Shown: positions 1 through 7,554 of the stretch, piece after piece
Numbering within the stretch: the first letter of the stretch is position 1
How the letters are laid out: every line of letters starts with the position of its first letter
From: Sphingomonas sp.
GTDB lineage: Bacteria > Pseudomonadota > Alphaproteobacteria > Sphingomonadales > Sphingomonadaceae
Reading direction: 5' to 3'
DNA length: 11,154 nucleotides
Assembly (NCBI GenBank): GCA_030824725.1
Contig: JAPJRE010000096.1
Location: 1-11,154, forward strand
The notes under the pieces: model-generated
Databases searched by the model: none
What the model was told of the DNA's origin: nothing
What the model saw: the letters and a program-made list of their open reading frames with translations, nothing else
Made by a program: the position numbers and the translations under genes

Positions 1-36
1 CTGCACGGGTGCGCGCCGACGCTGATTTTGTGAGAA

Positions 37-47
37 TTATAGGATAA
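37..47 (-). promoter_or_regulatory. Promoter-like element for a gene beyond the left edge
   Basis: Read on the minus strand this is TTATCCTATAA followed by TT, which contains a perfect -10 hexamer TATAAT (36-41). It matches 12 of 14 bases of the element upstream of the downstream TBDR (2587-2600). It lies just past the terminator at 132-161, as expected for the start of another minus-strand transcript. No convincing -35 box is seen 16-18 bp upstream, so it may depend on an activator or be an operator. The first 131 bases contain no supported gene. Inference: the next gene starts left of the window. Confidence 0.45.
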
Positions 48-131
48 GTGCTGGCTTGACCGGGAAATTGGCCGGAATTGTTTTTGGTCTGGCCGGTTTC
101 CGGAGTTTGCGCGGTGACGTGCTCGCGAACG

Positions 132-161
132 AAAAAGGGGCGGAAGCATCGCTTCCGCCCC
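132..161 (-). terminator. Rho-independent terminator after the downstream TBDR
   Basis: On the minus strand an 11-bp perfect GC-rich stem (GGGGCGGAAGC, loop GAT, GCTTCCGCCCC) is followed directly by TTTTT. It starts about 30 nt after the stop codon of the TBDR at 192-2495. The 16 plus-strand bases at 132-147 are identical to those at 2711-2726 in the terminator of the paralogous receptor. Confidence 0.93.
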
Positions 162-191
162 TCCCCGGCGATCACTCGCTGGTCGAAAGGA

Positions 192-2495
192 TCAGTAGTT
201 CAGACCGAAGCGGATACCCGCATAGCGGCGGAAATCGCGCGGCAGCACCGCCTGGGTGGCGATGGTGTTCGGCGCATTGGCCACGCTGCTGGTGTTGAAG
301 TTCGACGCGGTGTTCACCAGTGACTGGTAATATTGCTTGTCGAACAGGTTGTTGACGAACAGCGTCGCTTCCCAGCGGCGCTTGTGGTCGCGCACGCCAG
401 CGCTGATGTTGAAGATGCTGAACGCCGGCTGGAAGGCCTCCGGATCGCGCGCGACATAGTAGATGCTCGACTGGTACTGCCAGCTGCCCTGCAGCACGCC
501 GTTCAGCTTCTCGGTGAGCGCGGGCGTATATTCGATGCTGGCGCTGCCCTTCCATTCCGGCGCCTGGATGGCGCGGGTGTCGGTCAGGTTCTGATAGGCC
601 GGCTTCGCCTGGACGCAGCCCTGCGCCGCACCCTGCAGCGGATAGCATTGCGCCACCGGGAACGAGGTATAGGTCGCGTCGAGATAGGTCGCCGCACCGC
701 TGATCGTCAGATCATGGGTGATGCGCGCCGCGCTCTCGAACTCCAGGCCCTTGGTGTTGAGCCCGCCGACATTGGTCAGGCGATAGTTGCTGGTGCCGTT
801 GATCGTCTCGATCGACTGCGCCTGCAGATCCTTGTAGTTGGTGTCGAAATAGGTGACGTTGAAGGTCATCCGCCGCCCGAAGAACTGGGTACGGATACCG
901 AATTCCTTGTCCTTCGACGTTTCCGGACGGATCGGGCCTGCATCGGCCCGCGCCTGTCCGAAGCCGGTGGTCAGATCATAGGTCTGGCCCTTGTATCCCG
1001 TGGCATAGCTGCCGAACAGCATCACGTCGCGGGTCGCCTGATATTGCAGGCCGAGGCGATAGGTGGTGGCGTTGTCGCTGGCATGGCCGGCCCAGCTGGC
1101 GGACACCGGCAGATTCTTGTCGAGGAAGGTGTACTTCACCCGCTCGTTCTGCGCGCGGCCGCCGACGGTGGCGGTGAGGTTCTTGACGAATTCCCAGTCG
1201 ATCTGGCCGAACGCCGCGATCTGGCGCGAGCCCGAAGTGGCGAACCAGTCGGCGAGGGAGAATTGCGGGCCGCGCTTGAACGGGCGCTGGAAGCCGACAT
1301 TGGCGTAATAGACGCCGAGGGCGTAGCGGAACGCGTCGGTGCCCGGCGAGAGCAGGCGGATTTCCTGGGTGAACAGGCGCGACTTGAACGCACCGACCTG
1401 GATGTTGCGGCCGAACGGTCCCGGCGCGACGGTGTCGTCATGGTCGATATAATCGTCCATGCGGAACTTGTCGTAGGAGGTGAGGCCCAGCACCTGCATC
1501 TTGCCGATGTTGATATCGGTGCGGAGCATCGTGCCCCAGCCCCAATACTTAGTGCCGGCGCGGTCGTTGTTGGCGACCTTCTGGTTGAGCGGATCGATCT
1601 TAATGCCCGGCAGGATCACGTCGGCGGTAAGGCCCGACTGGCCGCGCAGCAGCGCCCCCGGTGCCATGCGGATGAACGGACGGCCCACCGTGGTGTTGCC
1701 GTTCATATAGTTGGCCGAGGCGGTGAAGACGACGTCCGGCGACGCCTTCCACTTCAGCTTGCCGCGGGTGCTCAGCGTCTCGCGGCCATTGACGTCCTTG
1801 CCGTCGAACACGTTGCGGACGTTGCCGCCCCAGTTTGAATAGCTGGCCGAGAAGACATAGCCGAGCGTCTCGTTGATCGGGCCGGTAACGCTGAAGTTGC
1901 CGCCATATTCGCCGTCGTCGCTGGCGAGCAGGTTCGCCTTGACGTGGAAATCGTTGGTCGGCTGGGTGGTCATGATCTTGATCAGGCCGGCCGAGGCGGC
2001 CTTGCCGTACAGCGTGCTCTGCGGGCCGCGGAGCACTTCGATCATCGCCACGTCGGGCAGATCGGTGAAGGCGCGCGCTTGGAAGGCGAGCGGCACGCCG
2101 TCGACAGTCACTGCGACCGAGGATTCGACGCCGATGCCGAAGGCGAAGGTGCCGACGCCGCGCAACGAGACGTTGGCGTTGACCGGGTTTTCGGCGGTGC
2201 GGACGGTCAGCGAGGGCGCGACCTTGCCGAGATCCTGGAAGTGGCGAACGCCCTGCGCCTCGAGCTGGGCGGGGGTGACCACCTGCACGGCGAGCGGTAC
2301 GTTCTGGATGTTCTCGAACCGCTTCTGCGCGGTCGTGGTGACGACGATCTCGCCGTCATCCTTCACCGGCTTTGCGGTCTGGACCGGCGCCGCCGCAGGA
2401 TCGCGGCGCTCTTCCGTCGCATGCGCGTAGGACGCGTTCGTCAGAAACGATGCGGCGAGCGCGAACGAACACAGCGGAAACTGATAACCCCTCAT
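192..2495 (-). CDS. TonB-dependent outer-membrane receptor (downstream tandem copy)
   Basis: A 767-residue TonB-dependent receptor, a 22-strand outer-membrane barrel with an N-terminal plug that imports substrates using TonB/ExbBD energy. A signal peptide is visible (probable cleavage after AHA at 24-26). A TonB box EIVVT lies at 49-53, then the plug, with the family signature MIEVLRGPQSTLYG at 151-164, then a long barrel ending in an aromatic residue (Tyr). There is no N-terminal STN signalling domain, so FecIR-type cell-surface signalling is not expected. A Cys pair (C617, C627) probably sits in an extracellular loop and is conserved in the paralogue. The start is supported by AAGGGG 8 nt upstream (2504-2509) and by the shared MRGY start of both copies. 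It is separated from the upstream copy by a terminator and its own promoter region. Substrate unknown; the neighbouring permease and GH31 hydrolase suggest an oligosaccharide or glycoside, but siderophore-type use cannot be excluded. Confidence 0.96.
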   Translation of the reverse strand: MRGYQFPLCSFALAASFLTNASYAHATEERRDPAAAPVQTAKPVKDDGEIVVTTTAQKRFENIQNVPLAVQVVTPAQLEAQGVRHFQDLGKVAPSLTVRTAENPVNANVSLRGVGTFAFGIGVESSVAVTVDGVPLAFQARAFTDLPDVAMIEVLRGPQSTLYGKAASAGLIKIMTTQPTNDFHVKANLLASDDGEYGGNFSVTGPINETLGYVFSASYSNWGGNVRNVFDGKDVNGRETLSTRGKLKWKASPDVVFTASANYMNGNTTVGRPFIRMAPGALLRGQSGLTADVILPGIKIDPLNQKVANNDRAGTKYWGWGTMLRTDINIGKMQVLGLTSYDKFRMDDYIDHDDTVAPGPFGRNIQVGAFKSRLFTQEIRLLSPGTDAFRYALGVYYANVGFQRPFKRGPQFSLADWFATSGSRQIAAFGQIDWEFVKNLTATVGGRAQNERVKYTFLDKNLPVSASWAGHASDNATTYRLGLQYQATRDVMLFGSYATGYKGQTYDLTTGFGQARADAGPIRPETSKDKEFGIRTQFFGRRMTFNVTYFDTNYKDLQAQSIETINGTSNYRLTNVGGLNTKGLEFESAARITHDLTISGAATYLDATYTSFPVAQCYPLQGAAQGCVQAKPAYQNLTDTRAIQAPEWKGSASIEYTPALTEKLNGVLQGSWQYQSSIYYVARDPEAFQPAFSIFNISAGVRDHKRRWEATLFVNNLFDKQYYQSLVNTASNFNTSSVANAPNTIATQAVLPRDFRRYAGIRFGLNY

Positions 2496-2587
2496 TAATC
2501 ATGCCCCTTTTTTAAGGTTAACTTCACCCCCCTCTCCCGTCGAAGCGCCGGTGTGCAGCGTGGCACGCCAGTCGTTGATTCCTCACA

Positions 2588-2615
2588 ATTGTAGGACAAG
2601 GGTTTGGGCAACCAA
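2588..2615 (-). promoter_or_regulatory. Probable promoter of the downstream TBDR gene
   Basis: On the minus strand TTGGTT (2610-2615) and TACAAT (2588-2593) are separated by 16 bp, a reasonable sigma-70-like pair. Transcription from here would give a leader of about 85 nt before the ATG at 2495. It lies between the terminator of the upstream TBDR and the gene, so an independent promoter is expected. The -35 box is weak. Confidence 0.5.
2589..2599 (-). promoter_or_regulatory. Palindromic candidate operator over the -10 box
   Basis: The minus-strand 11-mer TTGTCCTACAA has perfect TTGT/ACAA arms around CCT and fits the general form TNGTNNNACNA described for FadR-type GntR operators. It overlaps the -10 box, so a bound protein would block transcription. 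The equivalent site at 37-47 is TTATCCTATAA, in which both arms differ at the matching position and symmetry is kept. This is suggestive only; AT-rich -10 regions can look palindromic by chance. Confidence 0.35.
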
Positions 2616-2710
2616 CTTTCACTGGCGATTATTGCAGCGGACGTGACGCTTCGCGGTACGGCTGTTGCCATTGCGCCACAGATGTACAATCGTTTGCCTT
2701 GCCGCGCATG

Positions 2711-2742
2711 AAAAAGGGGCGGAAGCCATGCCTCCGCCCCTT
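2711..2742 (-). terminator. Rho-independent terminator after the upstream TBDR
   Basis: On the minus strand an 8-10 bp stem (AAGGGGCGGA/TCCGCCCCTT with an imperfect top near the loop) is followed by TTTTT at 2715-2711. It begins about 25 nt after the TAA at 2768-2770. It shares 16 identical bases with the terminator at 132-161 but its stem is less perfect. Confidence 0.85.
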
Positions 2743-2767
2743 CTCCTGTCTTTTCGCTCGGCCGTGC

Positions 2768-5053
2768 TTAGTAGTTCACGCCGAAGCGCAACCCTGCATA
2801 GCGACGGAAATCGCGCGGCAGGATCACCTGCGTGGCAAGCTGGTTACCCCAGTTGCCCGCCGAGTTCACTAGCGACGGATAGTATTTCTTGTCGAACAGG
2901 TTGCTGACGAACAGCGACGCTTCCCAGCGGCGGCGATGGTCGCGCACGCCCACGCTGGCATTGAAGATGCTGAACGCGGGCTGGAACTGTTCCGGGTCGC
3001 GCGCGGCATAATAGACGCTGGACTGATACTGCCAGCTTCCCTGCACCAGGCCATTCAGCTTCTCGGTGATCGCCGGCGCATATTCGATGCTGGCGGAAGT
3101 CTTCCATTCGGGGGACTGCACCGCACGGGTGCCGGTCAGCACCTGGTAAGCGGGCGGTCCGGCGATGCAGCCCAGCGCCACAGTCTGGCGCGGATAGCAC
3201 TGCGCCTTGGGGAAGGAGGTATAGGTCGCGTCGAGATAGGTCGCCGAACCGCTGACCGTCAGATCGCGGGTGATGCGCGCCGCGCTCTCGAACTCGAGGC
3301 CCTTGGTGTTGAGACCGCCGACATTGGTGAGGCGGAAATTGGACGTGCCGTCCGGCAGCGTCTCCACCGTCTGCGCCTGCAGATCGGTATAGTCGGTATC
3401 GAAATAGGTGACGTTGAAGGTCACGTGCCGATCAAAGAACTGGGTGCGGACACCGAACTCCTTGTCCTTCGACGTCTCCGGCCTGATCGGCCCCGCATTG
3501 GCCCGGTTCTGGTTGAAGCCGGTGGTCAGATCGTAGGTCTGGCCCTTGTAGCCGGTAGCGTAGCTGCCGAAGAGCATGATGTCGCGCGTAGCCTGCCAGT
3601 TCAGGCCCAGGCGATAGGTGGTGGCGTTGTCGCTGGCATGGCCGGAATAGTTGGTCTTCGGGATATTGTCGCGGAAGGTATATTTCACTCGCTCGTTCTG
3701 CGCGCGGCCACCCACCGTTGCGGTGAGGTTCTTGACGAATTCCCAGTCGATCTGACCGAAGGCCGCGATCTGCCGCGAGCCGGAGGTCGCGTACCAGTCG
3801 GCGAGCGAGAAGACCGGGCCGCGCGCGAACGGGCGCTGGAAGCGCGTATCGGCATAATAGACGCCGAGCGCGTAGCGGAACGCATCGGTGCCCGGCGACA
3901 GCAGGCGGATTTCCTGCGTGAACAGCTTCGACTTGAACGCGCCGATCTGGAGGTTCTTGATCGTCGCCGACGACGTGTCGTCATGGTCGAGATAGTCGTC
4001 GAGGCGGAACCGGTCGTAGCTGGTCAGGCCCAGCAGCTGCAGCTTGCCGATGTTGATGTCGGTGCGCAGCAGGCCGCCGGCACCCCAATATTTGGTGCGC
4101 GAGTTGTAATCGTTGCTGACATTCTGGTTGTCCGGGCCGATCGCCACACCGGGCAGCACCACGCCGGGGGTCTGGCCCGCGGTACCGCGCAGCAAGGCGG
4201 TCGACCCGATACGGATGAACGGACGCCCGACCGTGGTGTTGCCGTTCAGGTAATTGCCCGACAGCGTGAAGGTGATGTCGGGAGACGCCTTCCACTTCAG
4301 CTTGCCGCGCGTGTTCAGCGTCTCGCGGCCGTTGGTTTTCTGGCCGTTGAACAGGTTGCGGACGTTGCCGTCCCAGTTCGAATAGCTGGCCGAGAAGACA
4401 TAGCCCAGCGTCTCGCTGATCGGGCCCGTGACGCTGAAGTTGGCGCCATATTCGTTGTCGTCGGTGACGGTGGTGTTGGCCTTGATGTGGAACTCGTTGG
4501 TCGGCTGGGTGGTCATGATCTTGATCAGACCGGCCGAGGCCGCCTTGCCGTAGAGCGTGCTCTGCGGGCCGCGCAGCACTTCGATCATCGCCACGTCGGG
4601 CAGATCGGTGAAGGCGCGTGCCTGGAACGCCAGCGCCGCGCCGTCCACGGTAACCGCGACGCTCGATTCCACACCGATGCCGAAGGCGAAGGTACCAACG
4701 CCGCGCAGCGACACATTGGCGTTGACCGGGTGCTCGGCCGGACGAATGGTCAGCGAAGGAGCGACCTTGCCGAGGTCCTGGAAGTTGCGAACGCCCTGCG
4801 CTTCGAGCTGCGCGGGGGTGACCACCTGCACGGCGAGCGGAACGTTCTGGATGTTTTCGAAGCGCTTCTGCGCGGTGGTCGTGACGACGATCTCGCCGTC
4901 ATCCTGGGCCGCCTTGGCGGCGGACTGGGCGACGGCCGCCCCTGCGACGACGGCGGCGGGCGCCGCCGTATCGGTCGTCTGCGCGTGGGCATTGCCTGCC
5001 ACGCCTGTTGCGACCAGCGCAAGATGCGCAACAGATGCTCGATAACCTCTCAT
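2768..5053 (-). CDS. TonB-dependent outer-membrane receptor (upstream tandem copy)
   Basis: A 761-residue TonB-dependent receptor closely related to the one at 192-2495. The signal peptide probably ends after AHA at 22-24, and a 25-residue Ala-rich linker follows. The TonB box EIVVT is at 54-58, followed by the plug, with LRGPQSTLYG about five residues later than in the paralogue. The barrel carries the same loop Cys pair (C619, C629) and ends FGVNY. The plug is nearly identical to the paralogue's; differences concentrate in the signal peptide, linker and putative outer loops. The ATG at 5053 is chosen over an in-frame GTG at 5089 because of a strong AAGGGGAG 5 nt upstream, a signal peptide that begins there, and the matching MRGY start in the paralogue. 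It starts 113 bp after the GH31 stop with no terminator between, so it may be read with the permease and GH31 genes. Likely role: outer-membrane uptake of the glycoside used by that hydrolase; this is inference from context. Confidence 0.96.
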   Translation of the reverse strand: MRGYRASVAHLALVATGVAGNAHAQTTDTAAPAAVVAGAAVAQSAAKAAQDDGEIVVTTTAQKRFENIQNVPLAVQVVTPAQLEAQGVRNFQDLGKVAPSLTIRPAEHPVNANVSLRGVGTFAFGIGVESSVAVTVDGAALAFQARAFTDLPDVAMIEVLRGPQSTLYGKAASAGLIKIMTTQPTNEFHIKANTTVTDDNEYGANFSVTGPISETLGYVFSASYSNWDGNVRNLFNGQKTNGRETLNTRGKLKWKASPDITFTLSGNYLNGNTTVGRPFIRIGSTALLRGTAGQTPGVVLPGVAIGPDNQNVSNDYNSRTKYWGAGGLLRTDINIGKLQLLGLTSYDRFRLDDYLDHDDTSSATIKNLQIGAFKSKLFTQEIRLLSPGTDAFRYALGVYYADTRFQRPFARGPVFSLADWYATSGSRQIAAFGQIDWEFVKNLTATVGGRAQNERVKYTFRDNIPKTNYSGHASDNATTYRLGLNWQATRDIMLFGSYATGYKGQTYDLTTGFNQNRANAGPIRPETSKDKEFGVRTQFFDRHVTFNVTYFDTDYTDLQAQTVETLPDGTSNFRLTNVGGLNTKGLEFESAARITRDLTVSGSATYLDATYTSFPKAQCYPRQTVALGCIAGPPAYQVLTGTRAVQSPEWKTSASIEYAPAITEKLNGLVQGSWQYQSSVYYAARDPEQFQPAFSIFNASVGVRDHRRRWEASLFVSNLFDKKYYPSLVNSAGNWGNQLATQVILPRDFRRYAGLRFGVNY

Positions 5054-5058
5054 TAATA

Positions 5059-5066
5059 CTCCCCTT
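5059..5066 (-). promoter_or_regulatory. Ribosome binding site fixing the TBDR start
   Basis: On the minus strand AAGGGGAG ends 5 nt before the ATG at 5053. The longer reading frame from GTG at 5089 has no comparable site, so this sequence decides the start. The leader shares a GGGTGAAG block (5078-5085) and the ATTAATGAG start context with the paralogue's leader. Confidence 0.8.
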
Positions 5067-5166
5067 ATCTGGCAGGGCTTCACCCGCACTTCTTTTTTAG
5101 AGGATCAGACAATAGGTCGTTCGTCGCGCCAGGAAATATGGTAGAAACACAGCATGCAATCGTTTT

Positions 5167-7554
5167 CTATTGATCAATTGCGCCGGCATGTTGCTGCATT
5201 GCAACAGTCACTGCCGCATGACCTTCCGCCCTCACCCTTCTAGTGTCGCCCACAGGCATCATCAGCGTGACCTCCGCGTCGTCGCGGAGCGCGCCGTCCA
5301 GCATGAGCCGAACCCGCACCTCGGCCGCGTCGGCATGGCCTTCCACGATCCAGCGCGTGCGCGGGCCGTTGCCGTCCCCCTCATCCTCGATCGCGTCGCA
5401 GGTGAAGGCGCCCTCGCGCGGCGGGAAGATCCACAGCGCCCGCCGCATCGGCGCCGGACGCCAGCCGCCCTCGGCCAGGTCGACGAGCATCGCCGAGCCG
5501 GCCCGCGCGAACAGCGGCGGCGGACCGTCCAGCGGCGCGGCGACGGTCGCGTGGCTGCCGCCGGCGAAGGTCTCGCCGGTCCACACATGTGTCCACGCGG
5601 CGCCCGCGGGCAGGTAAAGCCGCCGCTCGACTTCGCCTTGCTCCACCACCGGCGCGGCGAGCAGATCGGGGCCGAGCAGATGCTCGTCGCACTCCTCCCA
5701 GCAGTGCGGATCGTTGGGAAACACCGCCCAGGTCGGCAGCACCATCGGCCGATACTCGGCGTGATAGCGGTGCAGCAGGTCGTAGAAGAACGGCACCAGC
5801 CGCTGGCGCAGCCGCAAGAGCGCGCGGATCGCGGGCAGCGCCTCGGGGTACATCCATGGCTCGTTGACCGTGCGGTCATCGTTCCAGCTGTGGATGCTGA
5901 AGCGCGGCATCAGCACGCCCGCCTGCACCCAGCGCACGAGCAGTTCGGGGGATGGCGCCGGCCCCGCGAACCCGCCCACGTCGTGACCGCTGTTCGACAC
6001 GCCCGAGAGCGCGAGCCCCAGCGCCATCCGCGCATTGTAGCGCAGCGTCTTCCATTCGGTGCGGTTGTCGCCGGTCCAGGTCTGGGCATAACGCTGCAGG
6101 CCCGCCATGCCGGCGCGCGTCACCACATAGGGCCGCTCGTCCGGCCGCGCCTCGATCTGGGCGCGGCGCGAGGCGCGCATCATCAGCAGCGGCTGCACCG
6201 GCCGCATCGCCGCCGCAGCGACGGGCGTACCGAAGCCCGAGAACTGCGCGCGCGCGTCCCACACCTCATATTCGTTGTTGTCGTTCCAGGTCGAGCGGAT
6301 GCCCTGGTCGAGCAGCGCCGACTTTACCTGGGCGCGCCACCAGGCGGCGGCGTCCGGATTGGTGAAGTCGATATAGCTGCCGACCTCGTCCCAGAACTGC
6401 GCCTCGACCGGCTGGCCCTCCGCGTCGCGTACGAAATAGCCGGCGGCCGCGACCTCGTCATAGCGCGGGTGGCTCCGCAGCAGCGCCGGCTTGATGTTCG
6501 GGACCAGTTCGACGCCGGCGTCGGCATAGCTCTTCACGAACGCCCGGGGATCGGGGAACTTGTCGCGGTTCCAGTGGAACACATAGCGCTTGTCGCCGAT
6601 CGAGGTGTAACCCGAGGAGAGATGGAAGGACGTGCAGCCAAGGTCGTGCTCGGCCAGCTTTTCCAGGAACCCGCCCATCTGCGCCGCGGCGTCGGGGGCG
6701 TCGGTATAGGTCATGGTCGAGCCCGAATAGCCGATCGACCAGCGCGGCATCAGTGCCGGGCGACCGGTCAGCCAGGTGAAGCGCTTTGTAACCGCCACCG
6801 GATCGGGCCCGGCGATCATCCACAGGTCGATATCGCCATGCTCTGCGACCATGTGCCGGTAGAAGCCGTGGTAGTTGTCGAGCTCGCGCCCGAAATCGAA
6901 CGCGACGTCGGCCACCGTATCGTAGAAGGCGCCGTGGCAGCGCCCCGCCTCATCGGCGACGAGCACATAGGGGATCGACTTGTACTGCGGGTCGCTGGTC
7001 TCCGCGTCATAGCCCATCGGGTCGAGATTGGTCAGCCGGAAGCTGCGCCCAGCACGGTTGGCGTCCCCGGTGCGGTCGCCCAGGCCGTAGAAGCGCTCGC
7101 CCGGGCGGCGGGCGACATAATGGTGCGCCTTACCGTCCCACCAGCCGAAATCATAGGCATGGGTCGGCCGATCCTGCGCCATCAATCCCCAGCCATCGCC
7201 GTCGCGCTGCTCCCAGCGGCAATGCAGCCCGTGCAGCCGCACCGTGAGGCGGATGCGATCGGTCTCCAGCACCAACTGCTCGGCATCGTGGTGCAGGCGA
7301 TATTCCGGACAGGTGAAGCCGGAGACGTCCATCCGGTCGCGGCCCGGCTCGGCAATGTCTTCCTGCCCCGGCGCGATCGCCCAGCTCGGCGGGCTGGTGA
7401 CGGTGCCGGTGGCGAGCAGCAGCAGCCGCACCAGATCCTGCTCCAGCACGAACAGATGCGCGACTGCGCCGGTATCGGACTCCAGCGTTATCCGCCCCTG
7501 CCCTTCCCCGGCCAGCGTGAAGCGCGGGGGATTGGAAAGCGTGGCGCGTCTCAT
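5167..7554 (-). CDS. GH31 family alpha-glycosidase, cytoplasmic
   Basis: A 795-residue glycoside hydrolase of family 31, retaining enzymes that cleave terminal alpha-glucosides, alpha-xylosides and related links. The N-terminal beta-sandwich (about 1-250) includes FYGLGDRTG (155-163). In the (beta/alpha)8 barrel, WNDNNE (423-428) places the nucleophile at D425, matching the family WxDxNE motif. WTGDN (493-497) places the acid/base at D496, and HDVGGF (524-529) is also typical. C-terminal beta domains run from about 600. No signal peptide is present, so hydrolysis is expected in the cytoplasm after uptake. The ATG overlaps the stop of the permease gene by 4 nt (ATGA) and has GGAG 8 nt upstream, so the two are an operon and probably translationally coupled. 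The segment GYTSIGDKRYVF (315-326) resembles alpha-glucosidase-type members, and I do not recognise the sulfoquinovosidase (YihQ) binding pattern, but substrate specificity is not secure. Confidence 0.93.
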   Translation of the reverse strand: MRRATLSNPPRFTLAGEGQGRITLESDTGAVAHLFVLEQDLVRLLLLATGTVTSPPSWAIAPGQEDIAEPGRDRMDVSGFTCPEYRLHHDAEQLVLETDRIRLTVRLHGLHCRWEQRDGDGWGLMAQDRPTHAYDFGWWDGKAHHYVARRPGERFYGLGDRTGDANRAGRSFRLTNLDPMGYDAETSDPQYKSIPYVLVADEAGRCHGAFYDTVADVAFDFGRELDNYHGFYRHMVAEHGDIDLWMIAGPDPVAVTKRFTWLTGRPALMPRWSIGYSGSTMTYTDAPDAAAQMGGFLEKLAEHDLGCTSFHLSSGYTSIGDKRYVFHWNRDKFPDPRAFVKSYADAGVELVPNIKPALLRSHPRYDEVAAAGYFVRDAEGQPVEAQFWDEVGSYIDFTNPDAAAWWRAQVKSALLDQGIRSTWNDNNEYEVWDARAQFSGFGTPVAAAAMRPVQPLLMMRASRRAQIEARPDERPYVVTRAGMAGLQRYAQTWTGDNRTEWKTLRYNARMALGLALSGVSNSGHDVGGFAGPAPSPELLVRWVQAGVLMPRFSIHSWNDDRTVNEPWMYPEALPAIRALLRLRQRLVPFFYDLLHRYHAEYRPMVLPTWAVFPNDPHCWEECDEHLLGPDLLAAPVVEQGEVERRLYLPAGAAWTHVWTGETFAGGSHATVAAPLDGPPPLFARAGSAMLVDLAEGGWRPAPMRRALWIFPPREGAFTCDAIEDEGDGNGPRTRWIVEGHADAAEVRVRLMLDGALRDDAEVTLMMPVGDTRRVRAEGHAAVTVAMQQHAGAIDQ

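Noticed and set aside
2576..2593. AATTGTGAGG next to the receptor's -10 box, reminiscent of the lac operator half-site.
   Set aside because: The other half of a LacI-type site is absent and the matching region at the left edge reads AATTCTCAC, so the similarity is probably chance.
5054..5089. GTG at 5089 as the start of the upstream receptor.
   Set aside because: It would put 12 extra residues before the signal peptide and lacks a ribosome site, whereas the ATG at 5053 has AAGGGGAG and matches the paralogue.
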